DNA from: Chryseobacterium tagetis
GTDB taxonomy: Bacteria > Bacteroidota > Bacteroidia > Flavobacteriales > Weeksellaceae
Assembly (NCBI RefSeq): GCF_016735585.2
Contig: NZ_JAERSE020000001.1
Location: 1 to 64,000, forward strand
Direction: 5' to 3'
Length of the DNA stretch: 64,000 nt
This document shows, piece by piece, positions 45,595 to 55,273 of this stretch. Under the pieces are notes generated by a model, which was not told the DNA's origin, ran no database searches, and was given only the letters and a program-made list of their open reading frames with translations. The translations under genes were made by a program, and so were the position numbers. Within the stretch, counting starts at the first letter, position 1, and each line of letters begins with the position of its first letter.

Positions 45595-46611
45595 TTAATC
45601 CTGTCCATTCATTGGCTGAATATGTCCTTTCTGATCATACTGAAATTCTCTTACTTTAATGCTTCTCAAATGATTCTTTCCACCGGAAGGTTTGCTGTCA
45701 TGATAAAATAAATACCATTTTTTATTGATTTCCACAATGCTGTGATGGGTTGTCCATCCTACAACAGGACTAAGAATTTCTCCCTGAAACGTAAAGGGTC
45801 CGTATGGAGAATGGCCAATTGCATAAACAAGCTTATGCGTATCACCGGTAGAGTAGGAAAGATAATACTGATTATTGTAGGTATGGATCCAGACTCCTTC
45901 AAAAAATCGACGCTCATGATCTCCTGCTTTCAATGGCTTACCATTTTCATCCAAGATCTGAATATCTTTTGGCTCTTCTGCAAACTCAAGCATATCTTTA
46001 TTTAACAAAGCTATTTTAGGCGAAAGTGTATTTTCCTGATCGTTGGGTTCTTTTGCTTCTGATAAAGACTTGTTGTTTCTGTATTTCTCCAATTGTCCAC
46101 CTTTTAAACCACCAAAATAAATATAATACTTGTCGTTATCTTTTAAAACCGCCGGATCTATGCTGTAACTTCCTTTTATCGGATTTTTTTCAGCTTTAAA
46201 GGGACCTTCAGGAGTGTTGGAAGTTGCTACTCCGATTTTGAAATTCCCTTCTTTGTCTTTTGCTGGGAAGTAAAAGTAATATTTGCCATTATTCTCGGCA
46301 ATATCCGGAGCCCAAAGTTGTTTATCAGCCCATGGAATATCTTTTAGTCTTAAAACAGCTCCAAGGTCTTTTGCTTTTTCCTGCTGAATATTGTCCATCG
46401 AAAGAACATGATAATCCTTCATATTATAATGTCCGCCGTTCGTAGGATCTTTTACTTCGGTATCAATATCATGAGAAGGGTAGATGTAAATTTTGTTATT
46501 AAAAACATGAATCGACGGATCTGCGAAGTACAAATCTTCGAATAAATATCGAGGATTTTGCTGGGCAAATACTGCTTGAGTAAATAATAATAGCAAAAAA
46601 GCCTTTTTCAT
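45595..46611 (-). CDS. Glycoside hydrolase family 43 protein
   Basis: This protein of about 338 residues has a signal peptide (MKKAFLLLLFTQAVFAQQ). The five-bladed GH43 propeller residues are readable: base Asp in YFADPSIHVF, pKa-modulating Asp in YSIDPAVLKD and the acid Glu in FFEGVWIHTY. The family covers arabinofuranosidases and xylosidases that release plant-polysaccharide side chains; the substrate is not predictable. No susC/susD pair is next to it, so this is not a full polysaccharide-utilisation locus. I start at the second Met (46611), which gives the better signal peptide. Confidence 0.92.
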   Translation of the reverse strand: MKKAFLLLLFTQAVFAQQNPRYLFEDLYFADPSIHVFNNKIYIYPSHDIDTEVKDPTNGGHYNMKDYHVLSMDNIQQEKAKDLGAVLRLKDIPWADKQLWAPDIAENNGKYYFYFPAKDKEGNFKIGVATSNTPEGPFKAEKNPIKGSYSIDPAVLKDNDKYYIYFGGLKGGQLEKYRNNKSLSEAKEPNDQENTLSPKIALLNKDMLEFAEEPKDIQILDENGKPLKAGDHERRFFEGVWIHTYNNQYYLSYSTGDTHKLVYAIGHSPYGPFTFQGEILSPVVGWTTHHSIVEINKKWYLFYHDSKPSGGKNHLRSIKVREFQYDQKGHIQPMNGQD

Positions 46612-46755
46612 AGTCATTTTTTAGTCATATAAATACTAAAATAGATAAAATGAAAATGAAATATTAAAGTTTTTATAAATAATAGCAAGGATAATTCTCC
46701 AGATTGCACTGCGGAAAATGTTAATATTTATGATAAGCTGAAAGCACTGAGTATA

Positions 46756-47730
46756 TCATTGTAATTTATTAAATTGCTTAGTATAATGATATAATATAAA
46801 TTCATTACCAATATCTGTTCTTTCGTATGCTAATTCTTTTTGATGAAACTCATTCTCGTGATTAATGTGTTCTATAAGGTTTGTTTCAGGATTAATTGCA
46901 ATGCTGCCATAATCAAATTCAGCATGATGATTTGGACAAAGTATAATGATATTTTCCTTTACATCAGGTCCAGTATGTGCTCCTCCTAAAGGCTGTAAAT
47001 GATGCCCTTCAGAATAATTAAATCCATTGGGAAGTTGCAAGGTTTTTCCACAAATTTGGCATTTCCAATTATTTTCAGATTTAGTGGTTCTTGATAACAC
47101 TGTGTCTCTTACTATTCTTGAAACTATAGTTTTAATACGTGATGGAGGGGTGTTGTCAGGTTGTAATGGTTCATGTTTAGTTGGAATTATACTCGTGAAG
47201 TTTTCAACTATTTCAGGAGAAAAATTAATATCGTTAGAAACTCGATTAAATATTTCATATAATTTAGGAGAGCATTTTGTTAAATATTTTTGAGTTACAG
47301 TTAATTTATTTTTAGAAATAGTATAGAATCGACCTTCTAAATTTGAAATATTTATTAATTGATTTTCATATTGATTAAAAATTGAAGCTATAGAATATGG
47401 TTTTTCTATTTTGCTAAAATTAATCAAGCTGATTCTTTGGTATATTCCTCTATTTGCCCAGCTACTTGGTATTGGTGGTTCTTCCTCAGTTTCTTCTAAG
47501 CCTGAAATAGTTTGTGAAAACCCATAAAAATGATATTGGTTATTTAACTTGACTAAATGTAATATAATGTCATTTACTTTTACATTTTCCATAAGCTTCC
47601 AACTTTTTCCTCCTCCTTTGTCAAATTTTGGACTCCATAAACATTCTCCTAGTTCCCAACCTTCTCCGCCATGTATAAGGTTTGTAATTTCAATGTAAAC
47701 TTTCTGATTTTCTTTAATTTGAGGTAGCAT
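46756..47730 (-). CDS. HNH endonuclease with a PUA/EVE-like N-terminal region
   Basis: This 324-residue protein has an HNH core at about 222-272: WKCQIC (C224/C227), EGHHLQPLGG (H243/H244), N260 and LCPNHHAEFD (C265, H268/H269). The N-terminal ~120 residues show a Trp-rich pattern (GGEGWELGECLWSPKF, then KSWKLMENVKVNDIILHL) that resembles EVE/PUA-type base-reading domains. An EVE- or PUA-HNH arrangement is that of modification-dependent (type IV) restriction enzymes, so defence against phage with modified DNA is a reasonable inference. No partner methylase or ATPase is adjacent, which fits a type IV enzyme. It could instead be a plain HNH nuclease. The gene is AT-rich and isolated. Confidence 0.8.
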   Translation of the reverse strand: MLPQIKENQKVYIEITNLIHGGEGWELGECLWSPKFDKGGGKSWKLMENVKVNDIILHLVKLNNQYHFYGFSQTISGLEETEEEPPIPSSWANRGIYQRISLINFSKIEKPYSIASIFNQYENQLINISNLEGRFYTISKNKLTVTQKYLTKCSPKLYEIFNRVSNDINFSPEIVENFTSIIPTKHEPLQPDNTPPSRIKTIVSRIVRDTVLSRTTKSENNWKCQICGKTLQLPNGFNYSEGHHLQPLGGAHTGPDVKENIIILCPNHHAEFDYGSIAINPETNLIEHINHENEFHQKELAYERTDIGNEFILYHYTKQFNKLQ

Positions 47731-47784
47731 TCTTTTTGTGGTTTATAGTTTTGTTTTAAAAATAGTTATAAAGGCCTATAATAA

Positions 47785-47813
47785 AAAAGAGACTTAATAA
47801 TTAAGCCTCTTTT
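47785..47813 (-). terminator. Terminator of dnaJ
   Basis: On the minus strand AAAAGAGGCTT pairs with AAGTCTCTTTT (one G-U) around a seven-base loop, just after the dnaJ stop. Confidence 0.78.
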
Positions 47814-47820
47814 AGTATCA

Positions 47821-48942
47821 TTAGTTGAATAAATCTTTCACTTTATCAAAGAACGTTTTTTCCTTTCCGGAAGGTTCTGCAACCATTTCTCCGCTGTTCA
47901 TTTGATTTTCGAAGAACTCTTTTTGCTCTTTCGTTAATTTTTGTGGAGTCCAGACATTAATGTGAATGAACATATCACCTTTACCATAGCTGTCGATGCT
48001 TGGAAGACCTTTTCCAGCCAATCTTAATATTTTTCCGGATTGAGTTCCTGCATCTACTGTAATTTTCACTTTTCCGCCAACGGTCGGAACTTCTTTTTTT
48101 GTTCCCAAAGCTGCTTCTGCAAAAGAAACATATAATTCCTGATGAAGATTGTCACCTTCTCTCTTGATTACTTTATCGACTTCTTCCTCAACAATCACCA
48201 ATAAATCTCCCGGAACACCACCGAAAGGAGCATCGTTACCTTTACCTCTTACATTCAGCTGGATTCCGTCTCTTGCTCCTGCAGGAATATTGATTGTGAT
48301 TTCCTCTTCGTCTTTTACCAAACCTTGTGCATTGGCTCCTGCCGGAATTTTATCGGCAACTTTTCCGATTCCCTGACAGGTTCCACAAGTGGTCTGAGTC
48401 TGCATTTGACCGAACATGGTGTTCATCACTTTCATCTGAACTCCGGAACCACCACAAGTAGGACAAGTTTTTGAAGTAGCACCTTCTGCCATCTTCATCT
48501 TTTTTACTTTAATGGTTTTCTGTGTTCCGTTTACCATTTCTTCAAGGTTCAGCTTGATTCTGATTCTTAAATTAGAACCTTTCACTTGCTGACGACCGCC
48601 GCCGCCGCCAAAACCACCGAAACCGCCACCACCGAAAATATCTCCAAACTGGCTGAAAATATCTTCCATATTCATGCCGCCGCCGAAACCGCCACCTCCT
48701 CCGAAGCCTCCGTTTCCGCCAACTCCTGCATGACCGTACTGGTCATATCTTGCACGTTTTTGTTCGTCGCTTAATATTTCGTAAGCTTCTGCAGCTTCTT
48801 TGAATTTTTCTTCAGCTTCTTTATCACCCGGATTTTTATCTGGGTGAAATTTGATAGCCATTTTACGGTATGCTTTCTTTATTTCGTCGGCTGATGCAGA
48901 TTTGCTGATTTCAAGAATCTCGTAATAATCTCTTTTTGACAT
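47821..48942 (-). CDS. dnaJ: Molecular chaperone DnaJ with a half-lost zinc domain
   Basis: This 373-residue Hsp40 has a J domain (1-70, HPD at 33-35), a long Gly/Phe-rich stretch (about 74-116), and two C-terminal substrate-binding domains. Its zinc region has only two of the four usual CxxCxGxG motifs: CPTCGGSG at 160-167 and CGTCQGIG at 186-193. The first and fourth are replaced by ordinary residues, so zinc site I is gone and site II is kept. It works with DnaK and GrpE. It lies 101 bases after grpE on the same strand, so they share a transcript or heat-shock control. Confidence 0.96.
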   Translation of the reverse strand: MSKRDYYEILEISKSASADEIKKAYRKMAIKFHPDKNPGDKEAEEKFKEAAEAYEILSDEQKRARYDQYGHAGVGGNGGFGGGGGFGGGMNMEDIFSQFGDIFGGGGFGGFGGGGGRQQVKGSNLRIRIKLNLEEMVNGTQKTIKVKKMKMAEGATSKTCPTCGGSGVQMKVMNTMFGQMQTQTTCGTCQGIGKVADKIPAGANAQGLVKDEEEITINIPAGARDGIQLNVRGKGNDAPFGGVPGDLLVIVEEEVDKVIKREGDNLHQELYVSFAEAALGTKKEVPTVGGKVKITVDAGTQSGKILRLAGKGLPSIDSYGKGDMFIHINVWTPQKLTKEQKEFFENQMNSGEMVAEPSGKEKTFFDKVKDLFN

Positions 48943-49043
48943 CTCGTTCTATAATTGATTATTGATAAATGATAAAAGAATATTTAAATTTAATAAGTGA
49001 AGCTGATCATCAATTACCACTCATCATTTATCATTTATTAATA

Positions 49044-49580
49044 TTAATTTCCTGTTACTACTTTTGCAAAACGAATCACTTTATCACCTAAAGTATATCC
49101 GGTTTCGATTACATCTACGATTTTTCCTTTCAAATCTTCTGAAGGAGCAGGGATCTGAGTAATTGCTTCATGGAAATCTACATTAAAGCTGTCTCCCGCT
49201 CTTACTTCCATTGCTTTCAATCCTTTTTCAGTCAGTTTATTTTTGAATTTGTTATAAATCAATTCAACACCTTGTAGATCAGCAGAATTTCCGTTTTTAG
49301 CAATTTCTTTAATTGCTCTTTCAAAATCATCTAAAACCCCAAGCATAGAGACCATCATATCCTGATTGGCATATTGGAAAAATTCCATCTTCTCTTTGCT
49401 GGTTCTTTTTTTATAGTTTTCAAATTCAGCGTACAATCTGATGTAACGGTCTTTTTCTTCTGCCAAAAGTTCCTCAGCAGTAGGTTGAGCTGTCACATTG
49501 TCTTCAGATGTTGTCTCGTTCTGAATCTTCGTATCTTCTTGATTATTGATGCTTTCTTCGTTAATATCCTGATTTTCCAT
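49044..49580 (-). CDS. grpE: Nucleotide exchange factor GrpE
   Basis: This 178-residue protein has an acidic, disordered N-terminus (about 1-35), a long helix with EKDRYIRLYAEFENYKKRTSKEK, and the C-terminal beta domain with FHEAITQIPAPSEDLKGKIVDVIETGYTLGDKVIR. GrpE drives ADP release from DnaK. It is followed by dnaJ, the usual stress operon order; dnaK is not in the window. Confidence 0.97.
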   Translation of the reverse strand: MENQDINEESINNQEDTKIQNETTSEDNVTAQPTAEELLAEEKDRYIRLYAEFENYKKRTSKEKMEFFQYANQDMMVSMLGVLDDFERAIKEIAKNGNSADLQGVELIYNKFKNKLTEKGLKAMEVRAGDSFNVDFHEAITQIPAPSEDLKGKIVDVIETGYTLGDKVIRFAKVVTGN

Positions 49581-49651
49581 AATTCAATCTTTATTTTCCT
49601 ATGTACTCGCAAAGATTTTGCCAAAGGAAAAAGCGTGACATTTAGGCAGAA

Positions 49652-49688
49652 AATAGGGATTAATTCAAATTATGAATCAATCCCTATT
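49652..49688 (-). terminator. Hairpin after the Nramp transporter gene
   Basis: On the minus strand AATAGGGATTGATTCA pairs with TGAATTAATCCCTATT (one G-U) around a five-base loop; the T tail is short. Confidence 0.65.
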
Positions 49689-49708
49689 AGCTTTAGTTAT
49701 TTTTAAAA

Positions 49709-51043
49709 TTATTCTCCGAAAAGTGTCTGATATAAAAGATAAAGATTTAAAATAATAATCACAAAAGAAATGATCCAGACACAGGTTTTCATGAAAGGTT
49801 TATTCACAAATTCTCCCATCTTGGCTTTATCACTAGTAAACATAACCAACGGAACTACGGCAAAACTCAATTGCATGGATAAAATAACCTGGCTTAACAC
49901 CAGTAATTCTGTAGTTCCTTTTTCCCCATACAGTATAGTAACAATCAGAGCGGGAATTACAGCAATTAATCTTGTAATTAAGCGTCGCAACCAGGGTTTT
50001 AGTCTGATATTTAAAAAACCTTCCATTACGATTTGCCCGGCAAGAGTTCCTGTCAGTGTAGAGTTTTGTCCTGAAGCCAATAATGCGATTGCAAAGGCAA
50101 TACTGGCCATTGAAGCTCCCAGAATTGGAGTCAGCATTTTATAGGCATCATGAATGTCTGCAACGTGTTTGTTTCCTGTAATGTGAAATGTTGCTGCTGC
50201 CAGAATTAAAATGGCTCCATTGATGAAAAAAGCAAGCATTAAAGAAACTGTACTGTCTAATGTTGCAAATTTTATAGCTTCTTTTTTTCCCTCTCTTGTA
50301 CGATCATAATCTCTTGTCTGAACAATACTGCTATGCAGATATAAATTGTGAGGCATTACGGTTGCTCCTAAAATTCCAATGGCAATATATAGCATTGCCG
50401 GGTTTTGAATGATTTCTGCTTTAGGAACTAAGCCTCCCAATACTTCGTTGATGGCAGGTTGAGAGATCACTAATTCATACACAAAACAAGCCAGAATAAT
50501 AAAAATCAGTCCACCAACAATACTTTCAATCCAGCGGAAACCTTTTGACTGGAGTAAAAGAATAAGCAGAACATCGATCGTTGTAATCACAATTCCCCAT
50601 GTTAAAGGAATTCCGAACAATAAGTTTAAAGCAATGGCAGAACCTATCACTTCAGCGAGATCACATGCTGCGATGGCAATTTCACAGAAAACCCAGAGAA
50701 TAAAATTAGTTGTCGGACTGAAATGGTCACGACAAGCCTGTGCTAAATCTCTTTCTGCGACTACCCCCAACTTTACAGATAAGTGCTGTAAAACCATGGC
50801 GAAAATATTTGAGATCAGGATAACAGAGAGTAAGGTATATCCAAACTGTGCTCCTCCTGCAATATCTGTTGCCCAGTTTCCCGGATCCATATATCCTACG
50901 GCGATCATTAAACCTGGTCCTGCAAAAGCAAGATATTTTTTCCAAAAATTGGCATTTTTAGGGACTTTTACAGAGGAATATACTTCTGATAAAGAATGGG
51001 AGGTTTTATCTTTTCGCCAGGCGCTTTTTAAATTGAAACTCAT
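49709..51043 (-). CDS. mntH: Nramp-family divalent metal transporter
   Basis: This 444-residue transporter has about eleven membrane helices. The metal-binding DPGN motif (GYMDPGNWATDIAGGA) is in helix 1 and the MPHNLYLHS motif in helix 6. These residues select Mn2+ and Fe2+ and couple to H+ in the Nramp family. The gene symbol is assigned by family; regulation by MntR or PerR was not seen. It is monocistronic. Confidence 0.95.
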   Translation of the reverse strand: MSFNLKSAWRKDKTSHSLSEVYSSVKVPKNANFWKKYLAFAGPGLMIAVGYMDPGNWATDIAGGAQFGYTLLSVILISNIFAMVLQHLSVKLGVVAERDLAQACRDHFSPTTNFILWVFCEIAIAACDLAEVIGSAIALNLLFGIPLTWGIVITTIDVLLILLLQSKGFRWIESIVGGLIFIILACFVYELVISQPAINEVLGGLVPKAEIIQNPAMLYIAIGILGATVMPHNLYLHSSIVQTRDYDRTREGKKEAIKFATLDSTVSLMLAFFINGAILILAAATFHITGNKHVADIHDAYKMLTPILGASMASIAFAIALLASGQNSTLTGTLAGQIVMEGFLNIRLKPWLRRLITRLIAVIPALIVTILYGEKGTTELLVLSQVILSMQLSFAVVPLVMFTSDKAKMGEFVNKPFMKTCVWIISFVIIILNLYLLYQTLFGE

Positions 51044-51107
51044 AAATGTTAGAAATGACTAACAAATGTAATTAAATATATCAAAATGACAAATTTACGG
51101 ACATGAA

Positions 51108-51136
51108 AAAATCCCAAAAATTACTTTTGGGATTTT
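51108..51136 (-). terminator. Terminator of the DUF937-OmpA gene
   Basis: A 12-bp perfect stem, AAAATCCCAAAA with TTTTGGGATTTT, has a five-base loop and T residues on the minus-strand exit. Confidence 0.85.
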
Positions 51137-51158
51137 ATTTTTATAAGTTCTAAAGATT

Positions 51159-52457
51159 TTATTTTGCGAATCTTACTGCCATTTTTCTGTCTACGGCTCT
51201 GGCTTCGTTAGAGGCACTTGCATCTACCTTTGCAAATTTACTTCCGTATCCGTCGGCGGCAATAACTTGCGCTCCGACTCCCTGTTTGCCTAGCCAAGAT
51301 TTAATAAAATTAGCTCTGTCAGCAGATAATTTCAAATTTTTAGCTTCATCACCGGTTTTGTCTGTGTAACCACCGATTTTGATTTTTGCTTCAGGGAAAG
51401 CCTTTAAAATAGCCACTAGGTTCTGAAGTTGTCCTTCTGAGCCTGCTTCCAGTTCACTTGCACTATTTATTTTGAAGTTTACATGGTCAAAATCATACCA
51501 TTTGTCTTTTAAAGCATCATCATTGGCTGCATTTTTATAACCATCAGTTTTCAGGAAAGTGATCATTTGGTCTTCCATACCTCCTTTGTAACCTTTCAGA
51601 GCTGTTCCATTCAAATCGATGTTTTCATCTACTTTTGTCACTGTTGTTGTTACTGTAGTATCTGAAGGGGTAGCAGTAGCTGTACTATCAGTAATTATGG
51701 TTGTGGAGTCTGTAGTCGATATTGTCGTTGTTGTGCTTTTTTTGTCACACTGTTTCCAGATGAAGTATGCTGCAGCAATTAGTAATAACAGGGGAAGAAG
51801 CCATTTCCAGACAGATCCTCCTCCTTCGTTATTTTTTTGAGAATAAGTTTCTGTAGGTGTTGTACTTCTTGTAAAATCTGTTTTAGGCTCTTCTGCAACA
51901 GGTGTTTTTATAGCGTCATTATCATTGTCAAATTTGTAGCCTTTTGCCCAGTCTCCTATGTTTAGTGAGGCTAAAGATAAACCTGCAGGTAACAATGAAG
52001 AAACAATCCCTTTCTGGTCGTTTAATAGACTGGAAATTCCGGATTGACCTAAATTATTATCTGCTGCATATTTTCCAATAGAACCTGCTGTAGCCCCTGT
52101 TACTAAGTTGAGTAATGAGCTTGAGGAATTATTGCTGATTCCTGCAAAAGTAGCGATCGAATTGACTAATCCGCTTAATTTATCACCAAAAATGGTGGAC
52201 AAAAGATTTGAAATAACAGAGTTATTAGAAGAGTTTCCTAATAAATTTCCCAAAATTCCGCTTGATGAGGCATTGGTAATTGCATCTAGAACCCCGGGAT
52301 TATCCGAATTGTTTGCTAATCCACCCACTACAGCGGGCAGTAAGCCTCCAATTGCTTTTGAAATACCTGATTCACTTTCTCCAAACTGCGCGGCAGCTTG
52401 CGACACTAAGGCAGGACCTAACTGTCCTTTAATTAAATCAATGACATTTAAAGACAT
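51159..52457 (-). CDS. DUF937 and OmpA-like domain fusion protein
   Basis: This 432-residue protein has an N-terminal DUF937 domain (about 1-165: LIKGQLGPALVSQAAAQFGESES, GGLLPAVVGGLANNSDNPG), a membrane segment near 216-230, and a Thr/Ser-rich linker. It ends with a C-terminal OmpA-like peptidoglycan-binding domain (KIKIGGYTDKTGDEAKNLKL, DGYGS, DRKMAVRF). There is no signal peptide: the N-terminal half would be cytoplasmic and the OmpA part periplasmic. DUF937 (YidB-like) has no proven function. The fusion suggests a link from the cytoplasm to the cell wall. Confidence 0.88.
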   Translation of the reverse strand: MSLNVIDLIKGQLGPALVSQAAAQFGESESGISKAIGGLLPAVVGGLANNSDNPGVLDAITNASSSGILGNLLGNSSNNSVISNLLSTIFGDKLSGLVNSIATFAGISNNSSSSLLNLVTGATAGSIGKYAADNNLGQSGISSLLNDQKGIVSSLLPAGLSLASLNIGDWAKGYKFDNDNDAIKTPVAEEPKTDFTRSTTPTETYSQKNNEGGGSVWKWLLPLLLLIAAAYFIWKQCDKKSTTTTISTTDSTTIITDSTATATPSDTTVTTTVTKVDENIDLNGTALKGYKGGMEDQMITFLKTDGYKNAANDDALKDKWYDFDHVNFKINSASELEAGSEGQLQNLVAILKAFPEAKIKIGGYTDKTGDEAKNLKLSADRANFIKSWLGKQGVGAQVIAADGYGSKFAKVDASASNEARAVDRKMAVRFAK

Positions 52458-52527
52458 AATAAATTATTTTGAGATTAATGTCTTATAAATTTATAAAAAA
52501 ATATCTTTAAATAGTAAAATCAAAAAA

Positions 52528-52562
52528 AAATCTTTAAAAATCGTGTAGATTTTTAAAGATTT
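52528..52562 (-). terminator. Terminator of proS
   Basis: A 15-bp perfect AT-rich stem (AAATCTTTAAAAATC with GATTTTTAAAGATTT) is followed on the minus strand by a T run. Confidence 0.82.
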
Positions 52563-52583
52563 GTTAATTTTATTAAGAAAATT

Positions 52584-54059
52584 TTAATATGCTTTTGCAA
52601 ATAAAACTCGTCTCTTAGAAGGTTTTCCTGATATTAAAGAAATTCCTTCTTCAATATCATCATCCAAAGGAATACATCTGATAGTTGCTTTCGTTTCGTC
52701 CTTGATTTGTTCTTCTTCTTCAGCAGTTCCATCCCAATGTGCATAGATGAATCCTCCTTTTTCCTCAAGAACCTTCTTGAACTCTTCGTAAGTATCTACT
52801 TTAGTGATGTTATTTTTTCTGTATTCAAATGCTTTATCATAAATATCCTTTTGGATTGTTTTCAATAATTCTTCGATGTAAGAATCTAAACCGTCGATAG
52901 AACGAACTTCTTTCGTTAGATTATCTCTTCTTGCAATTTCCACAGATCTGTTTTCCAAATCTCTTGGTCCCATTGCGATTCTTACAGGAACACCTTTCAA
53001 TTCGTATTCTGCAAATTTCCATCCCGGTTTGTTTTGAGTATCATTATCAAATTTCACAGAAATTCCTTTTGCTTTCAATTTAGCCTGAATATCCAAAGCT
53101 ACTTCACTGATTTGCTCTAACTGTTCTTCTCCTTTAAAGATCGGAACAATCACCACCTGAATCGGAGCCAAAGTTGGAGGCAATACCAAACCGAAATCAT
53201 CAGAGTGTGTCATGATCAAAGCTCCCATCAAACGAGTAGAAGTTCCCCAAGAGGTTGCCCAAGCGTGTTCAATTTTACCTTCTTTGTTGGTGAATTTTAC
53301 ATCAAATGCTTTTGCGAAATTCTGACCTAAGAAGTGAGAAGTTCCAGCCTGTAAAGCTTTTCCGTCTTGCATTAAAGCTTCGATACAATAGGTTTCATCA
53401 GCTCCGGCAAATCTTTCTGAAGGTGTTTTTAACCCTTGAATTACAGGCATTGCCATAAAGTTTTCTGCAAAATCTGCATATACTTTATTCATTTTTTCTG
53501 CTTCTTCCACCGCTTCATCTTTTGTAGCATGAGCAGTGTGACCTTCCTGCCATAAGAATTCTGCCGTTCTTAAGAAAAGACGCGTTCTCATTTCCCAACG
53601 AACAACGTTTGCCCATTGGTTAATTAATATAGGTAAATCTCTGTAAGACTGAATCCAGTTTTTGTAAGTATTCCAGATGATGGCTTCAGAAGTTGGTCGA
53701 ACGATCAGTTCTTCTTCCAATTTTGCATCCGGATCTACAATCAGTTTTGAAGGATTGTCCGGATCGGTTTTTAATCTGTAGTGGGTAACCACTGCACATT
53801 CTTTGGCAAAACCTTCAGCGTTTTTTTCTTCAGCCTCAAATAAGCTCTTGGGCACAAAAAGCGGAAAATAAGCATTAACGTGACCTGTTTCCTTGAATTT
53901 CTTATCCATTTCATCACGCATTTTTTCCCAGATTGCATAGCCATATGGTTTTATTACCATGCAACCTCTTACTCCTGAGTTTTCAGCTAAGTCAGCTTTC
54001 ACCACCAACTCATTATACCATTTGCTGTAATCTTCGCTTCTTGAGGTTAATTTTGCCAT
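52584..54059 (-). CDS. proS: Prolyl-tRNA synthetase, archaeal/eukaryotic type
   Basis: This 491-residue class II synthetase charges tRNA-Pro. It begins [19 protein letters not shown] and has [32 protein letters not shown] (motif 2 region) and [10 protein letters not shown]. The large insertion (editing) domain of the long bacterial type is absent, and a C-terminal extension ends in AKAY, as in ProS type 3. The substrate class is clear from these motifs. It is divergent from the Trp-rich lipoprotein gene. Confidence 0.97.
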   Translation of the reverse strand: MAKLTSRSEDYSKWYNELVVKADLAENSGVRGCMVIKPYGYAIWEKMRDEMDKKFKETGHVNAYFPLFVPKSLFEAEEKNAEGFAKECAVVTHYRLKTDPDNPSKLIVDPDAKLEEELIVRPTSEAIIWNTYKNWIQSYRDLPILINQWANVVRWEMRTRLFLRTAEFLWQEGHTAHATKDEAVEEAEKMNKVYADFAENFMAMPVIQGLKTPSERFAGADETYCIEALMQDGKALQAGTSHFLGQNFAKAFDVKFTNKEGKIEHAWATSWGTSTRLMGALIMTHSDDFGLVLPPTLAPIQVVIVPIFKGEEQLEQISEVALDIQAKLKAKGISVKFDNDTQNKPGWKFAEYELKGVPVRIAMGPRDLENRSVEIARRDNLTKEVRSIDGLDSYIEELLKTIQKDIYDKAFEYRKNNITKVDTYEEFKKVLEEKGGFIYAHWDGTAEEEEQIKDETKATIRCIPLDDDIEEGISLISGKPSKRRVLFAKAY

Positions 54060-54115
54060 TATTTTTTTTGATTTTTTTAACTTTTTCTTATTATTGTTAT
54101 CTAAAAATAAAAATC

Positions 54116-54123
54116 TATTTTTG
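54116..54123 (+). promoter_or_regulatory. TAnnTTTG-type box upstream of the Trp-rich lipoprotein gene
   Basis: TATTTTTG matches the consensus but lies 81 bases before the ATG, so a long leader would be needed. It is only a candidate. Confidence 0.35.
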
Positions 54124-54204
54124 ATAGATATTTGTACATGGGTTTTTGGTACATTTTTAGTACAGATTGCAAATATAATTTAAATTAAAAATCTTTACGT
54201 TATC

Positions 54205-55245
54205 ATGAAAAGAAATATACATAAAAATTTGCTTGGTATGTTAAAATCAAAAGGAGTTTTAGCAATAGCAGGCGGATTATTACTCGTGTCTTGTGGCGCC
54301 CAAATGGGGGGCTATAGCGAGACAGATGGGGTTTACTATGATCCTAATAAAGATACACTACCAGAAGGAGTGATTGTTAATGATGGCGGGAACAGAGTAG
54401 GAGAGTACTACGATTACAATGACAATTCTAATATCATCCAAAATTCAGAAGCGAATACTAGGGAAGGAAGATATGATTCTTGGAATGATTATAACTGGAA
54501 TACCAATAATAACGCAACGGATTCCGATTGGGGAAATTTTGCAGGTTCTCAAACTAACTACTACGACAATTCTTGGGGATGGGGATCTCCTTGGGGTTGG
54601 GGTGGTTGGTATAGCCCATATTGGGGGATGAACAGCGGATGGGGCTGGAACTTCGGCCTTTCATGGGGTTGGGGAAGCTCTTGGGGCTGGAACGGCTGGA
54701 ATTCTTGGGGATATCCGTATTATGGAGGTTACTATAATCCTTACTGGGGAGGTTATTACGGAAGTCCATATTGGGGCTGGAATGGTGGATACTGGGGAAA
54801 TAATTACTATGCAGTACCATACAAAAGAAGAGGAGCAGACGGAAGATTATATAACAGCTATAACGGAGGATTTGGCAATAAAAATGGTGTAAATTCAGGA
54901 GGTTTCAGAAACAACATCAATTCGAATAATAATGGTTTCAGAAACAATAATACCGGAGGCTTCAGAGGATATAACAATGGTAATAATACCGGAGGTTTCA
55001 GAAACGGAAACAATAACGGATACAGAAATCAGGGAGGATTCCGTAATCAGAATTCACAGCCAAGACCAAACTATAACAACAATAACTACCCTCAACAATC
55101 TCAGCCAAGAATGAATGACGGAGGTTTCAGAAATAACAGCGGCGGAGGTTTTAACTCTGGCGGTGGCGGTTTCAGATCTGGCGGATCTTCAGGCGGCGGA
55201 TTCAGATCCGGCGGTGGAGGCGGTGGCTTCAGAGGAGGTAGGTAA
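54205..55245 (+). CDS. Trp/Gly/Asn-rich low-complexity lipoprotein
   Basis: This 346-residue protein has an N-terminal signal with lipobox LVSCGA near residue 30. The middle (about 125-200) is a striking run of Trp-Gly-Tyr units (SWGWGSPWGWGGW, YWGWNGGYWG), and the C-terminal third is GGFRN/GGGFRSG repeats with many Asn. No enzyme motif exists. Such composition fits a sticky surface or envelope lipoprotein that may bind glycans or self-assemble, but this is inference. It precedes the FadL-like porin by 28 bases and is probably cotranscribed with it. Annotation pipelines may misname such genes. Confidence 0.85.
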   Translation: MKRNIHKNLLGMLKSKGVLAIAGGLLLVSCGAQMGGYSETDGVYYDPNKDTLPEGVIVNDGGNRVGEYYDYNDNSNIIQNSEANTREGRYDSWNDYNWNTNNNATDSDWGNFAGSQTNYYDNSWGWGSPWGWGGWYSPYWGMNSGWGWNFGLSWGWGSSWGWNGWNSWGYPYYGGYYNPYWGGYYGSPYWGWNGGYWGNNYYAVPYKRRGADGRLYNSYNGGFGNKNGVNSGGFRNNINSNNNGFRNNNTGGFRGYNNGNNTGGFRNGNNNGYRNQGGFRNQNSQPRPNYNNNNYPQQSQPRMNDGGFRNNSGGGFNSGGGGFRSGGSSGGGFRSGGGGGGFRGGR

Positions 55246-55273
55246 TAAAAATTAATAACTATTTAAAAAAATA

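Noticed and set aside
46618..46755. Gap between GH43 and the HNH gene as a hidden small gene
   Set aside because: Only short AT-rich frames occur, without a convincing start or product.
48586..48774. Plus-strand ORF over the Gly-rich part of dnaJ
   Set aside because: It is a by-product of the GGN repeats on the other strand.
54554..54820. Antisense ORF across the Trp-rich region
   Set aside because: It arises from the low-complexity repeats of the real gene on the plus strand and has no signal or start context.
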